Assembly (NCBI RefSeq): GCF_000380645.1
Contig: NZ_AQXZ01000016.1
Coordinates: 186,001-250,000, forward strand
Length of the DNA stretch: 64,000 nucleotides
Source of the DNA: Smaragdicoccus niigatensis DSM 44881 = NBRC 103563
GTDB taxonomy: Bacteria; Actinomycetota; Actinomycetes; Mycobacteriales; Mycobacteriaceae
Direction of reading: 5' to 3'
Part shown: in pieces, positions 45,312-54,765 of the stretch
Position numbering within the stretch: the stretch's first letter is position 1
Layout: each line of letters opens with the position of its first letter
Notes under the pieces: model-generated
Database searches by the model: none
What the model saw: the letters and a program-made list of their open reading frames with translations, nothing else
Told to the model about the DNA's origin: nothing
Position numbers and translations under genes: made by a program

Positions 45312-48300
45312 CTGCCAACATCGATCCGCGCCACATCGAGGCCGTGATCTTCGACCTCGACGGCGTTGTCACCGACACTGCGGTCGTCCATGAGCTGGCT
45401 TGGCGACAAGCGTTCGCGCCGACGGTCGGCGGTGCGCCGATGACGGCGTACGAGTACCGGCGTTACGTCGATGGACGTGCCCGGATGGACGGAATCGCGG
45501 CATTTCTGGCCGCGCGAAATGTCGAACTACCCGTGGGCTCGCCCGACGACGAGCCGGGTAAACCGACACACTTCGGGATCGCCGGCCTCAAAGATCAGAT
45601 CTTCCGCGAAAGTCTGACGACCGCTGGGGTGCGAAGCTTCCCCACCACCGTCGAACTGGTGCATCACCTGCAAACGATCGGCCTGGCGACCGCGGTCTTC
45701 TCCGCCAGCTGCAATGCCGAGGCGGTGCTTGATGCGGCCGGCCTGGGTTCGCTGTTCCCGGTCCGGGTCGACGGCGTCGTCGCGCGGGAACAGGGGCTGG
45801 CCAGCAAACCAGCACCAGACATGTTGCTCGAAACCGCACGCCGACTCGGCATCGGACCGCGTCGTATCGCGGTGATCGAAGACTCGCTCGCCGGAATCGA
45901 GGCCGCGCGGGCGGGAGGTTTCGGACTGGCCATCGGTATCGACCGAACCGGCTCGGCGACGCTCGACGCGGACCTGACGGTTCGCGACGCGGCGGACATC
46001 ACGATGCTCTCGATCGGCGGGAATCCGTGGACTCTCGCGTTCGAAGATTACGAGCCCGGCGAGCAGCAGCTGCGCGAATCCCTTCTCGGTCTCGGCAACG
46101 GCTATCTGTCGATACGCGCTTCCCTTCCGCAGTCGACGGTCGGCGGACCGCACTACCCGGGCACCTACCTTGCGGGAATCTACAACCGCCTCAGCGACGA
46201 CATCGGGGACCGGCAAACCTCGCATGAGAGCCTGGTGCGGACTCCCGACTGGCTGCCGTTGATGATCCAGACCGGGACCTCGTGGTTCGACATCGACAAT
46301 TCGGAGCTGTTGTCCTACCGGCAGGAACTGAGCCTTCGCCGCGCCGTCCTCACCGAGCACTTCAGTTACTGCGACGACCTGGGACACATCGTCGACGTCC
46401 GAAACCGTCGTTTCGTTGGGATGCATTCTTCGCATGTCTGCGCGCTCGAGGTCACCGTGACGCCGCGAAACTTCAGTGGCGACATTCGAATTCGCACCGC
46501 GATCGACCATGACGTCCGGAACAGTCTCGTCCAGCGATACGCCGGGCTGGCGAACAAACATCTGGAACTCGTGCAATCCACCACCCGCGACGATGGCCTT
46601 CTCGCCGTCGTCACTCGGACCACACAGTCGCACATCGACATTGCGGTCGCGGCGGCCACCACGATCGACTGCGACGCGGCGTGGGACACGCCTCGAGATT
46701 CCAACGGGATGCTGAGCCGCGACGCGACGATTCCCGTCACGACGGGAGAAAGCGTTCGTATTCGCAAGATCGCAGCCATCTACACGAGCCGCGACCATGC
46801 GATCAGTGAGCCGCTGGAGGCTGCGGTACAGGCGGTTGGCGACGCACGATTCGATGCACTGCTCGAACGGCACGACATCGAGTGGAAGCACCTGTGGCGA
46901 CAGATCGGAATCGATACCGGCGGCCGCGATGACGGACAGCGCATTCTCCGTCTTCACCTTCTCCAGCTGCTGCAAGCGGTGTCACCCAACGGTGCGGACC
47001 TCGATGCCGGCGTCCCGGCGCGCATACATGGCGAGGCCTACCGTGGCCACATCTTCTGGGATGAGTTGTTCGTGCTGCCCGTGCTCAACCTGCGCAATCC
47101 GTCGCTCACGAGGGGGTTGCTTCTCTACCGCTATCGCCGACTCGACCAGGCACGGCGGACCGCGCAGGCCGCAGGTTATGCCGGTGCGCTCTACCCGTGG
47201 CAGTCCGGCTCCGACGGGCGGGAGGAGAGCCCGACCTGGCACTTGAATCCGCAATCCGGACACTGGGTTCCCGATCCGAGTCGGCTCGCACATCACTCCG
47301 GCCTCGCCGTCGCCTACAACGTCTGGCAGTACTTCGAAGCGACGGGAGACATCTCTTTCCTCACTCAATATGGCGCCGAGATGCTGGCTGAGATCGCCCG
47401 ATTCTGGGCCAGTCGCGCGGTACTCGACGACGCGACCGGTCGATTTCACATCCGCGGGATCATCGGCCCCGACGAGTTCCATTCCGGATACCCGCACGCA
47501 CCGCACCTCGGTATCGATGACAACGCCTACGTAAACGTCATGGCCGTTTGGGCCCTTCTGCGGGCGCTCGAGGCTCTTCGAATCATCCCTCGAAGGGATC
47601 GGAGTGCTCTGCTCGAAAGCCTCGGATTGACGAGCGCCGACCTCAGCCAGTGGGACGACATCACCCACGAGATGTACGTCCCGTTCCACGACGGTGTGAT
47701 CAGCCAGTTCGATGGCTTCGAGTCGCTGCAGGAACTGGACTGGGCGACCTACCGAAGCACATATCCGAACCTGCAGCGCCTCGACCGGATTCTCGAAGCC
47801 GAGGGCAAGGACGTGAACAGCTACCAGGTGTCGAAGCAGGCCGACGTTTTGATGTTGTTCTACCTGTTGTCCGCCGACGAGCTGCGGGCGCTGCTCGAAC
47901 GGCTCGGGTACCCGATCGCAGGAGACACGATCACTCGCACGATCGACTACTACCTCGCTCGGACGTCGCACGGTTCGACACTGAGCGCCCTGGTGAACGC
48001 CTGGGTTCTCGCGCGCGCCAACCGCGAGGACGCCGCCACCTACTTCCGGCAGGTGCTCCTCTCCGACGTGGCCGACATCCAGGGCGGCACCACGGGCGAA
48101 GGGCTTCATCTCGCGGCCATCGCCGGCAGCATCGATCTGGTGCAACGGTGTTTCACCGGGATCGAGATGCGCGGCGGAACGCTCGTCGTGGGCGCGCAAT
48201 GGCCGCAGCCGCTGGGCGTGCTCGGTTTCTCGATTCAGTTCCGAGGCCACTTACTGACGCTCAGCGTGCACGGCCGCGAGGTCGACATCGCATCTGCGCC

Positions 48301-48382
48301 TGGCGACTGCCCGCCCATCCCGATTCAGTGCCGAGGCCGGACCACCATGCTGCACTGCGGCGGCTCGGTTCGGCTCGGTTAG
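45308..48382 (+). CDS. HAD phosphatase/mutase fused to GH65 phosphorylase
   Basis: The 1024-residue protein has an N-terminal beta-phosphoglucomutase-like HAD domain (about 1-235; FDLDGVV with Asp16 and Asp18, later VIEDSLAGIEAA) and a C-terminal glycoside hydrolase family 65 domain (about 245-1010), in which Glu723 in GPDEFH is the expected general acid. GH65 enzymes phosphorolyse trehalose, maltose or kojibiose to glucose 1-phosphate, which the mutase can convert to glucose 6-phosphate. M. tuberculosis Rv2006 (OtsB1, DosR regulon) has HAD and GH65 parts plus an extra HAD phosphatase part that seems absent here. A disaccharide-mobilising role in dormancy is likely. Confidence 0.88.
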   Translation: MTANIDPRHIEAVIFDLDGVVTDTAVVHELAWRQAFAPTVGGAPMTAYEYRRYVDGRARMDGIAAFLAARNVELPVGSPDDEPGKPTHFGIAGLKDQIFRESLTTAGVRSFPTTVELVHHLQTIGLATAVFSASCNAEAVLDAAGLGSLFPVRVDGVVAREQGLASKPAPDMLLETARRLGIGPRRIAVIEDSLAGIEAARAGGFGLAIGIDRTGSATLDADLTVRDAADITMLSIGGNPWTLAFEDYEPGEQQLRESLLGLGNGYLSIRASLPQSTVGGPHYPGTYLAGIYNRLSDDIGDRQTSHESLVRTPDWLPLMIQTGTSWFDIDNSELLSYRQELSLRRAVLTEHFSYCDDLGHIVDVRNRRFVGMHSSHVCALEVTVTPRNFSGDIRIRTAIDHDVRNSLVQRYAGLANKHLELVQSTTRDDGLLAVVTRTTQSHIDIAVAAATTIDCDAAWDTPRDSNGMLSRDATIPVTTGESVRIRKIAAIYTSRDHAISEPLEAAVQAVGDARFDALLERHDIEWKHLWRQIGIDTGGRDDGQRILRLHLLQLLQAVSPNGADLDAGVPARIHGEAYRGHIFWDELFVLPVLNLRNPSLTRGLLLYRYRRLDQARRTAQAAGYAGALYPWQSGSDGREESPTWHLNPQSGHWVPDPSRLAHHSGLAVAYNVWQYFEATGDISFLTQYGAEMLAEIARFWASRAVLDDATGRFHIRGIIGPDEFHSGYPHAPHLGIDDNAYVNVMAVWALLRALEALRIIPRRDRSALLESLGLTSADLSQWDDITHEMYVPFHDGVISQFDGFESLQELDWATYRSTYPNLQRLDRILEAEGKDVNSYQVSKQADVLMLFYLLSADELRALLERLGYPIAGDTITRTIDYYLARTSHGSTLSALVNAWVLARANREDAATYFRQVLLSDVADIQGGTTGEGLHLAAIAGSIDLVQRCFTGIEMRGGTLVVGAQWPQPLGVLGFSIQFRGHLLTLSVHGREVDIASAPGDCPPIPIQCRGRTTMLHCGGSVRLG

Positions 48383-48417
48383 TACCGCTCCACAAACACA
48401 TCAAAGAAGTGATCAGA

Positions 48418-48696
48418 ATGCTTGCCGTTGTCATTGTCATCGCTGTGGTCGTCGCCGTCGCGGTCGCCGTTCCCGCGCTCGCCATCATCCGTGGCCGGAA
48501 GGTCGACACCAAGGCGTCCGCAGAGCCAGGTCGTGCGCCGATACCCGGCCACACTCAGGACAAACTCCTCGAGGTCGAAGCCGGGCTGGTCCGAGACGTC
48601 ATGACGCACCGGATCAGCCCGATCGTCTACCGCAAGCGGATGCGTGACCTGGCGGAGGCCGCACGGGACTGGCCGCGGCCGGTCGTGCGCACGTGA
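48418..48696 (+). CDS. Small single-helix membrane protein, 92 residues
   Basis: The protein begins with a Val/Ala-rich membrane segment (MLAVVIVIAVVVAVAVAVPALAI) followed by a basic stretch and a helical tail ending MTHRISPIVYRKRMRDLAEAA. The tail (short helix, then IxxxVYRKRM) looks like the SHOCT-type tail of the small protein at 59147, and both directly follow dormancy genes. It starts 35 bases after the GH65 gene, probably in the same transcript. Confidence 0.6.
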   Translation: MLAVVIVIAVVVAVAVAVPALAIIRGRKVDTKASAEPGRAPIPGHTQDKLLEVEAGLVRDVMTHRISPIVYRKRMRDLAEAARDWPRPVVRT

Positions 48697-48790
48697 GGAC
48701 GTACCCGTCACCGCTCGAAAGTCTTTGCGTCTGAGGGCAACAGACCAAAGACTCTAGATCGAAGTGGATTCGCCGCCGACAGTGGAGGCC

Positions 48791-49668
48791 ATGACTCAAC
48801 CTCGCGGGACTTTGATCGCCCTCCTGCTCGCTGCCGCGCTCGTCGGTTGCAACGGCGATTCCCAGGTGCCGCCCTCGACGACAACGTCGGTAGTCCAGAC
48901 AACGACGAGTCCCACCCGCACTTCGACGGGGACAACTTCGACGGGGACAACCCCGGCGACGAGTACGGCAGCGACGTCCACGTCCTCATCCACGGTTCCG
49001 CCAGCGACGAGCGGCACCACGACACCTCCGTCGCTGGCGACTCTCTACGGACGGGATTGGGAGACCATCCCAGTCTCTCGACACGTCGTTGCTCTGACCT
49101 TCGACGCCGGCGCCAATGACGCCGGTGTCGCTTCGATCCTGAGCACTCTCGCGCACGAGCAAGTGCCGGCAACGTTCTTCCTCACCGGGTCGTTTGTTGA
49201 TTCTTCCCGGCCAGTTCCCGTGCGATGGCAATCCACCGGCTCGGAAATCATTCGGTCAGCCATCCGTACTTGACGGACTTGACCGATGACCAGATCCGAG
49301 CGGAGATCACGCACGCAGCCGAGCGGATCACAGCGGTCACCGGCGCAGATCCGGCACCTTGGTTCCGGTTCCCGTTCGGCGATCGCGTCAACCGTACGAT
49401 CGCGGCCGTCAACTCGATTGGCTATGTGCCGGTCCGCTGGACTGTCGATTCACTCGGCTGGAAGGGAACCAGCGGCGGTCAAAGTGTGCTCAGCGTCCAA
49501 CAGCGAGTGCTCAGCACTCTCACTGACGGCCAGATCATCCTCATGCATGTTGGTTCGAATCCCGACGACCACTCCACACTCGACGCCGACGCGCTGCCTG
49601 GCCTCATCCATCAGTTGCGGGATCGCGGCTACTCGTTCGTCACGCTGGATGCGCTGCTCGAGAAGTGA
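48791..49668 (+). pseudogene. Frameshifted polysaccharide deacetylase lipoprotein gene
   Basis: The 5' frame (48791-49273) encodes a lipoprotein signal with lipobox LVGC, a long Thr/Ser-rich linker and the start of a NodB-type deacetylase (ALTFDAGAND). The rest of the domain, with zinc ligands in HRLGNHSVSHP, RFPFGD and the C-terminal ILMHVG, is in another frame (to 49668). Loss of one base near 49195-49210 separates them: the downstream frame already reads FPASSRAMAIHRLGN before its first ATG. Intact homologues remove acetyl groups from peptidoglycan or chitin-like polymers. Sequencing error or true inactivation are both possible. Confidence 0.75.
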
Positions 49669-49684
49669 GTAGGTGACACGACGC

Positions 49685-51868
49685 TCAGCGGTCGCGTGCC
49701 GCGTCGAGCAGAATCCGCTGCTCGGCGCCGGCCACGACACGGCGAACGGAGTCGGCGGCATCGGGATTGACCGACACCGACGTGATGCCCATCCGGACGA
49801 GATACTCCGCGAACTCCGGCCGCGTTGACGGCGCCTGGCCGCACAGCGACGAAGTGATACCGAGGCGGCGTGCGGTTGCCACGATCGATCCGATCGCATC
49901 GAGCACCGCCGGATCGCTTTCGTCGAAGAGCGCGGCGCACTGAGCGTTGTCGCGGTCGACGCCGAGCATCAACTGGGTCAAATCGTTGCTGCCGATCGAC
50001 ACGCCGTCGATACCGAGCCCGACGTATTCGGGCAGCCAATGAACGACCGACGGAACCTCGGCCATGACCCAGCGATGCAGACCCTTCTGCTTCCCGAGCG
50101 GGCTCGAATCGACGAGCCGGAGACATTCCTCGAGCTCCCAACGGGTTCGGACGAAAGGAATCATGAGGTGCAGGTTCGGCCACTGCTCACGCACCCGCGC
50201 CAGCGCCTCGAGCTCGAGGGCGAATACCTCCGGTTGCTGCGTGTACCGGAAGCAGCCGCGGTAGCCGATCATCGGATTGTCCTCAACCGGTTCGAAACGC
50301 TCGCCGCCGACAAGACCACGGAACTCGTTGGTGCGAAAGTCAGTGGTCCGGTAGATAACCGGGCGTGGAAAGAATGGCTCGGCGATCGACGTGAGCGAGG
50401 TGGCGAGCTTGTCGACGAACGTCGCCTGTTCGCCGCGCGCGATGAGTTCTCGCGGATGGACGCCGCCCAATGCTTCGAGGAGAAGGAACTCCGCGCGAAG
50501 CAGACCGACACCGTCAACCTGGGTGGCAGCGACCGCGGCGGCCGCCGACGCATGCGCGAGGTTGACATAGATTTTCGTGGCCGTTGGTATGGCCGGAGGC
50601 GCGGCCACCGGAGCGGGAGCAGGCCGGGCGGCCACCTGGCGGCGGCCCGCGGATACCTCACCCGTGCGACCGTCCACCGTCACTTCAGCTCCGGTCACGA
50701 GCACCTGAGTTGCGGTTCGCGCACCCACGATGCACGGCACCCCGAACTCGCGGGCGACGATCGCCGCGTGGCACGTCATCCCGCCGCTATCGGTCACGAC
50801 GGCGGCCGCGCGCTGAATTGCCGGAACCCAATCCGGGTTCGTCATCGGCGCCACGAGCACTTCGCCGTCGCGGAGTTCGTCGCATTGCGACGGGTGCTCG
50901 AGAACTCGAACCTGCCCGGTGGCAATGCCGGGTGAAGCCCCGAGTCCGCGCACCAGAACGTTTCCGCCAACCGCCGTCGGCGAGGCTTGCGTCTGTGCCA
51001 TGGCCGTGATCGGCCGAGCCTGAACCAGCCAGATCGCACCTGCGCTGATCGCCCACTCGATGTCCTGCGGTGACCCGTAGTGCTTCTCGGTGGCGATGCC
51101 AAGGCGCGCGATCTCCGCAGCTTCCGCATCGGAGAGGACATGACTCCCCCGGCTTCGGACGTGCTCCACCTGCTGCGTCGCCTTGGCGATCACGTAGTTG
51201 TCGGGCTCCACTGACCCAGAGACGATCCCCTCGCCGTACCCCGACGCGGCCTCGATGACGAGCTCATTCTGATTGCCCGTCCGCGGGTCGACCGTGAACA
51301 TCACGCCGCTTCGTTCGGAAGCAACCATCTCCTGAACGACGACCGCCATGGCCGGCATTGCCTCGAAGTTCATGTGTGCGCGATAGGTCTCGGATCGAGG
51401 GCTGAACAACGATGCCCAGCAAGACGTCACTGCCTCGATCAGCTCGTCCTCGCCGCTGACGTTAGTGAAGCTGGCGTTCATCCCGGCGAAGGAAGCGCTG
51501 GCTCCGTCTTCGCCCGTGGCGGACGACCGCACCGCCACCAGCGGCGCCGACAGCCTTCGGTAGCTTGCGAGGATCTCTTCCCGGATCGCCGGCGCAACGC
51601 CTGCCTTGTGCACCAGATTCCGGAGCTGTTCGCACTCCGTGTCGAGCTCTGTTTCCATGGTCGACCCCAGCGCAGCGGCATGACCGGCAGCGATGTCGCC
51701 TGCGACGGCACCTTCGGCCATGGCGTCGATATAGGCGGATCGCAATACGACAAATCCGGCGGGGACGGGAAGGCCCGCTCGGGTCAGTTCGCCGAGGTTG
51801 GCGCCTTTGCCACCCGCCTCGTCAGCGTCGGCAAGGGACAACTGCGGAAAGTCACGCACGTAAGGCAT
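49685..51868 (-). CDS. ppsA: Phosphoenolpyruvate synthase
   Basis: The 727-residue enzyme (E. coli PpsA has 792) makes PEP from pyruvate and ATP. The N-terminal nucleotide domain starts with GGKGANLGELTRAGLPVPAGF and has RSSATGED; the swivel domain holds the phospho-His in GGMTCHAA (His367); the C-terminal PEP domain includes SIGSNDLTQ and the late SLCGQAPS with a Cys. ATG at 51868 is chosen by similarity; upstream sequence overlaps pfkB. It diverges from pfkB with paired DosR boxes between, an arrangement also known from the M. smegmatis DosR regulon. Confidence 0.93.
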   Translation of the reverse strand: MPYVRDFPQLSLADADEAGGKGANLGELTRAGLPVPAGFVVLRSAYIDAMAEGAVAGDIAAGHAAALGSTMETELDTECEQLRNLVHKAGVAPAIREEILASYRRLSAPLVAVRSSATGEDGASASFAGMNASFTNVSGEDELIEAVTSCWASLFSPRSETYRAHMNFEAMPAMAVVVQEMVASERSGVMFTVDPRTGNQNELVIEAASGYGEGIVSGSVEPDNYVIAKATQQVEHVRSRGSHVLSDAEAAEIARLGIATEKHYGSPQDIEWAISAGAIWLVQARPITAMAQTQASPTAVGGNVLVRGLGASPGIATGQVRVLEHPSQCDELRDGEVLVAPMTNPDWVPAIQRAAAVVTDSGGMTCHAAIVAREFGVPCIVGARTATQVLVTGAEVTVDGRTGEVSAGRRQVAARPAPAPVAAPPAIPTATKIYVNLAHASAAAAVAATQVDGVGLLRAEFLLLEALGGVHPRELIARGEQATFVDKLATSLTSIAEPFFPRPVIYRTTDFRTNEFRGLVGGERFEPVEDNPMIGYRGCFRYTQQPEVFALELEALARVREQWPNLHLMIPFVRTRWELEECLRLVDSSPLGKQKGLHRWVMAEVPSVVHWLPEYVGLGIDGVSIGSNDLTQLMLGVDRDNAQCAALFDESDPAVLDAIGSIVATARRLGITSSLCGQAPSTRPEFAEYLVRMGITSVSVNPDAADSVRRVVAGAEQRILLDAARDR

Positions 51869-51902
51869 GGCTAGAGCGTTCCTCGTGCCGGTCCACGACA
51901 GG

Positions 51903-51917
51903 AGGGCCCGATGTCCG
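51903..51917 (-). promoter_or_regulatory. DosR box upstream of ppsA
   Basis: On the minus strand CGGACATCGGGCCCT matches GGGACTTCGGGCCCT at 13 of 15 positions. It ends 35 bases before the ATG at 51868. Confidence 0.75.
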
Positions 51918-51925
51918 CACATCGC

Positions 51926-51940
51926 GGGACCTAGGCCCCT
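51926..51940 (+). promoter_or_regulatory. DosR box upstream of pfkB
   Basis: GGGACCTAGGCCCCT matches a DosR box at essentially all defined positions and ends 34 bases before the ATG at 51975. It is nine bases from the ppsA box. Confidence 0.8.
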
Positions 51941-51974
51941 CACCGGATGACGGGTTCCCGCGCAGGATTGGCCC

Positions 51975-52911
51975 ATGATTGCGACACTCACGCTCAACCC
52001 CGCACTCGATATCACGACCAGCACTCCCGCGGGTTCGGCCTGGGGACAAGCTGCGGTGCTCGAAGTCGCGCTATGACCCGGGCGGCGGCGGTATCAATGT
52101 CGCCCGCGTCGCTCAGGCGCTGGGAGAAAAGGCGTGCGCGGTGTTCCCGGCCGGCGGCCTCACCGGAGGTCAGATCATCGGATTGCTCGCCGAAGCAAGC
52201 ATTCCGATGGCGGTCGTCGCCATCGAGGGCCCCACCCGCGAGAGTTTCACGGTCAATGAAACCGAGACCGGCAATCAGTACCGTTTCGTCCTTCCCGGCC
52301 CCAGCCTTACAGAATCAGCTCAGCGACAATGCCTTACCCGCCTGTCTGAGGCGACCTCGGACGGCAGCTTCGTCGTTGCGAGCGGGAGCCTACCGCCCGG
52401 CGTCCCGCCCGGGTTCCTCAACGAAGTCGCTCGGCTGTGCAGCCTCCGTGGGCTCCGACTCGTCGTCGATACGTCCGGCGCGGGGCTGTCGAATCTTTCC
52501 GAGCCGGTCTACTTGCTCAAACCGAGCGTCCGGGAGCTTCGGGAGTTCACCGGTCTCCCGCTCGATTCGGACGATGAGCAGGCGGCCGCGGCAGAGGACA
52601 TCGTGATGCAAGGCCGGGCCGAGATCGTGGTGGTCTCCAAAGCGGCCGCCGGAGTACTTCTCGTATCCGCCGATGGAGTGGTGCGAATTCCCGCAGTTCC
52701 GGTTCCTCCGGGCAGCGGCGTGGGTGCAGGTGACGCGCTGGTGGCGGGGATCGTCGTCGGACTGACGCAGGGCCTACCGGTCGTCGAAGCGGTTCGGTAC
52801 GGAATGGCAGCCGGTGCGGCGATGTTGTTGACGCCCGGCACCGAGGTCTGCAAGAAGCCGGACGTGGAGAGGCTGTACCGGTCGTTTTCCGCCGTCTCCG
52901 CTGAGGTCTAG
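51975..52911 (+). pseudogene. pfkB: pfkB-type 6-phosphofructokinase gene with a +1 frameshift
   Basis: The expected start MIATLTLNPALDITTSTPA is read from ATG 51975, but the conserved continuation VRPGDKLRCSKSRYDPGGGGINVAR and the rest of the enzyme to 52911 lie in the next frame. One extra G in the GGG at 52031-52033 would account for it. Otherwise the kinase is complete: DPGGGGINVAR at the sugar site and GSGVGAGDALVAG with the catalytic Asp. PfkB (Rv2029c) is a DosR-regulon glycolytic kinase in M. tuberculosis. Located divergently from ppsA. Error in a homopolymer or real loss cannot be separated from this sequence alone. Confidence 0.8.
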
Positions 52912-53429
52912 CGGTCGTTCGACGGGTAGACCGTTTGCGCCTGGTCGTGCCAAACGGCGCGCGCACCGCTCTCTCCGATGCGGTAGACCTGCACCACTGA
53001 GCCGACGGACAGAGCGACCGCAAGAACGGCGACGACGATCGTGATGCCCTTGGCCAGCGTCGGTGCGGTCGCGATCCCGCGATCTTCGCGCCACTTGATG
53101 ACGCGATCGTTGTGCAGCACCCACCACACTGCGGCAACCAGGAAGACCGCGGCGGACCAATAGATCAGTTGATCGCCGAGCTCGGTGTGAATCTCCACCA
53201 GCGGGTCCGGCTCCGTCCGCCGTTCCAGCCATTCCCCGGCGTTGGTCGTGATCGGGACCATGACCAGCGTGAGCAATGCCGTTGCCGGGGCCACGATGCC
53301 GATCCGGTGGCGGGCATAAGGCCAGCACACCGCCAGAATCAGGAGAAATGCCGTGAGCGGCACCAGTACGACGACGAAATGAACCAGCAAGGGGTGTGCA
53401 GGCAGTCCGCTGATCACTGTTGGGCCCAT
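52908..53429 (-). CDS. DUF2231 four-helix membrane protein
   Basis: The 173-residue protein has the DUF2231 pattern: GLPAHPLLVHFVVVLVPLTAFLL at the N-terminus with the conserved HP and HF histidines, then three more membrane segments and an NAGEWL loop. Some members bind heme or accompany electron transport proteins; function here is unknown. ATG at 53429 follows AGGAGAAGG. Its stop overlaps that of pfkB by four bases, and it lies just upstream of the sensor kinase gene's end on the same strand. Confidence 0.8.
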   Translation of the reverse strand: MGPTVISGLPAHPLLVHFVVVLVPLTAFLLILAVCWPYARHRIGIVAPATALLTLVMVPITTNAGEWLERRTEPDPLVEIHTELGDQLIYWSAAVFLVAAVWWVLHNDRVIKWREDRGIATAPTLAKGITIVVAVLAVALSVGSVVQVYRIGESGARAVWHDQAQTVYPSNDR

Positions 53430-53508
53430 GACAGATTCCTTCTCCTGATGCTCCGCGGTCGCTTTGGCCCCAACGGTAGAAGCTGATTCTTGGAGAGTTC
53501 TGGGAGCG

Positions 53509-54765
53509 TCAGTGCCGTTTTTCGACGGCTGGAAAGCAGAGGGTGAAGGTGGCGCCCTTTCCGGGAGTCGAGGCGACAAACACCTCACCGTGGTGGGCCT
53601 GGGCGATCTCCCGGACGAGGGCCAGACCGATGCCGTAGCGGCGCCCGCCGGTGGGTTGATTCTCGCCATGTGCGAATCGCGTGAACAGGTCGTCGACAAC
53701 CTCTGGGTCGATCCCGACACCGGTGTCTTCGACGGCCACGGACACGTCTGTGTCGGTTCGGTCGAGTCGAAGGACCACACTCCCGCCCGGGCGCTCGTGC
53801 GCCAGCGCGTTGTCTACCAGGGCAAACAGTGCGCGCCGCAATGCTCTCGAGCCCATGACGACGTAGGCAGAAGCGCTAGTGGCCGCGCCTTGCTCAACGT
53901 CCACATGGATACCGATGGACTCGGCGTGGGTCGTGACGCTGTCGCGAACCTCCCTACTCAACTCGAGCAGATCGATCGGCTCGAGGCTGCGCGGGACTGC
54001 TTCGAGGGACGCCGAAAGAAGCAGATCTTCCACCACGTCGCCGAGGGCGCGAGTGTCGGCGACGATGCCGTCGACTTGCCGTCTCAACTCGATCGGATCG
54101 AGCTGGTCAGCCCGGCGAGCCAGGAGCTGAGCACGGGTATGGAGCACCGTGAGTGGCGCCCGCAACTCGTGCGAGGCGTCGGCGACGAATCGGCGTTGCA
54201 GGTCGAGCGCCTGATTCAGCGGGCGGATCGCGCGACGCGAAAACAGTTGTGCCACAGCCGCCGACACGGCGAGTCCGACGACCTCGGCGAGCGCGAGTCC
54301 AAGCAGGAGTCTGCGCCGGTCCGCTTCGTACGGACTGGAATCGAGCAGCACCACAACCCGGCCGTCCGGATTGTCCGCGACCAGGGCGCGATAGTGCTGG
54401 TCCCCTGCCTGCAGGTCGGTATAGCCCGCGGACCCCGACAGCAACGCTGCCGCACCGGTCGGGGCATTCGCGCTCATTTGAATCTTCGCGCCGGGCCCGC
54501 GCATCACCAGCGCCATTCCGGGAGGTGGATCGACCGCGTCGTCGGCGGTTGCCGCCACCACCGACAACTGGTTCGCGATCTGTTGATTCTGCAGGTGCAC
54601 TTCGACGAGATAGATCGCGATACCGGCAATCAACACGACCAATCCGAGGATGGAGGCGGCCTGCCAGGCAGCGGCCCGAGCCGCGCGGCGCAGCACTGCC
54701 TGATCGTCAGGTGCGGGGACAGCGCGTGCGGAGTTGTCCGCTCGCCTCGGCCACGGCCGCATCAT
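53509..54765 (-). CDS. Sensor histidine kinase
   Basis: The 418-residue kinase has a membrane segment (about 38-58), an extracytoplasmic part of about 110 residues, a second membrane segment (about 150-172), a HAMP-less linker, HisKA with FVADASHELRAPLTVL, and HATPase motifs (VDNALAH, DTGVGIDPE, GIGLALVREIA). The start uses the double ATG at 54765; it overlaps the TGA of the response regulator gene (ATGA). Signal unknown. The pair lies divergent to an ABC exporter, the usual arrangement for exporter regulation. Confidence 0.9.
   Translation of the reverse strand: MMRPWPRRADNSARAVPAPDDQAVLRRAARAAAWQAASILGLVVLIAGIAIYLVEVHLQNQQIANQLSVVAATADDAVDPPPGMALVMRGPGAKIQMSANAPTGAAALLSGSAGYTDLQAGDQHYRALVADNPDGRVVVLLDSSPYEADRRRLLLGLALAEVVGLAVSAAVAQLFSRRAIRPLNQALDLQRRFVADASHELRAPLTVLHTRAQLLARRADQLDPIELRRQVDGIVADTRALGDVVEDLLLSASLEAVPRSLEPIDLLELSREVRDSVTTHAESIGIHVDVEQGAATSASAYVVMGSRALRRALFALVDNALAHERPGGSVVLRLDRTDTDVSVAVEDTGVGIDPEVVDDLFTRFAHGENQPTGGRRYGIGLALVREIAQAHHGEVFVASTPGKGATFTLCFPAVEKRH

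Noticed and set aside
45527-48250. Two long minus-strand frames opposite the HAD-GH65 gene
   Set aside because: Antisense shadows of a well-supported 1024-residue gene; no recognisable motifs.
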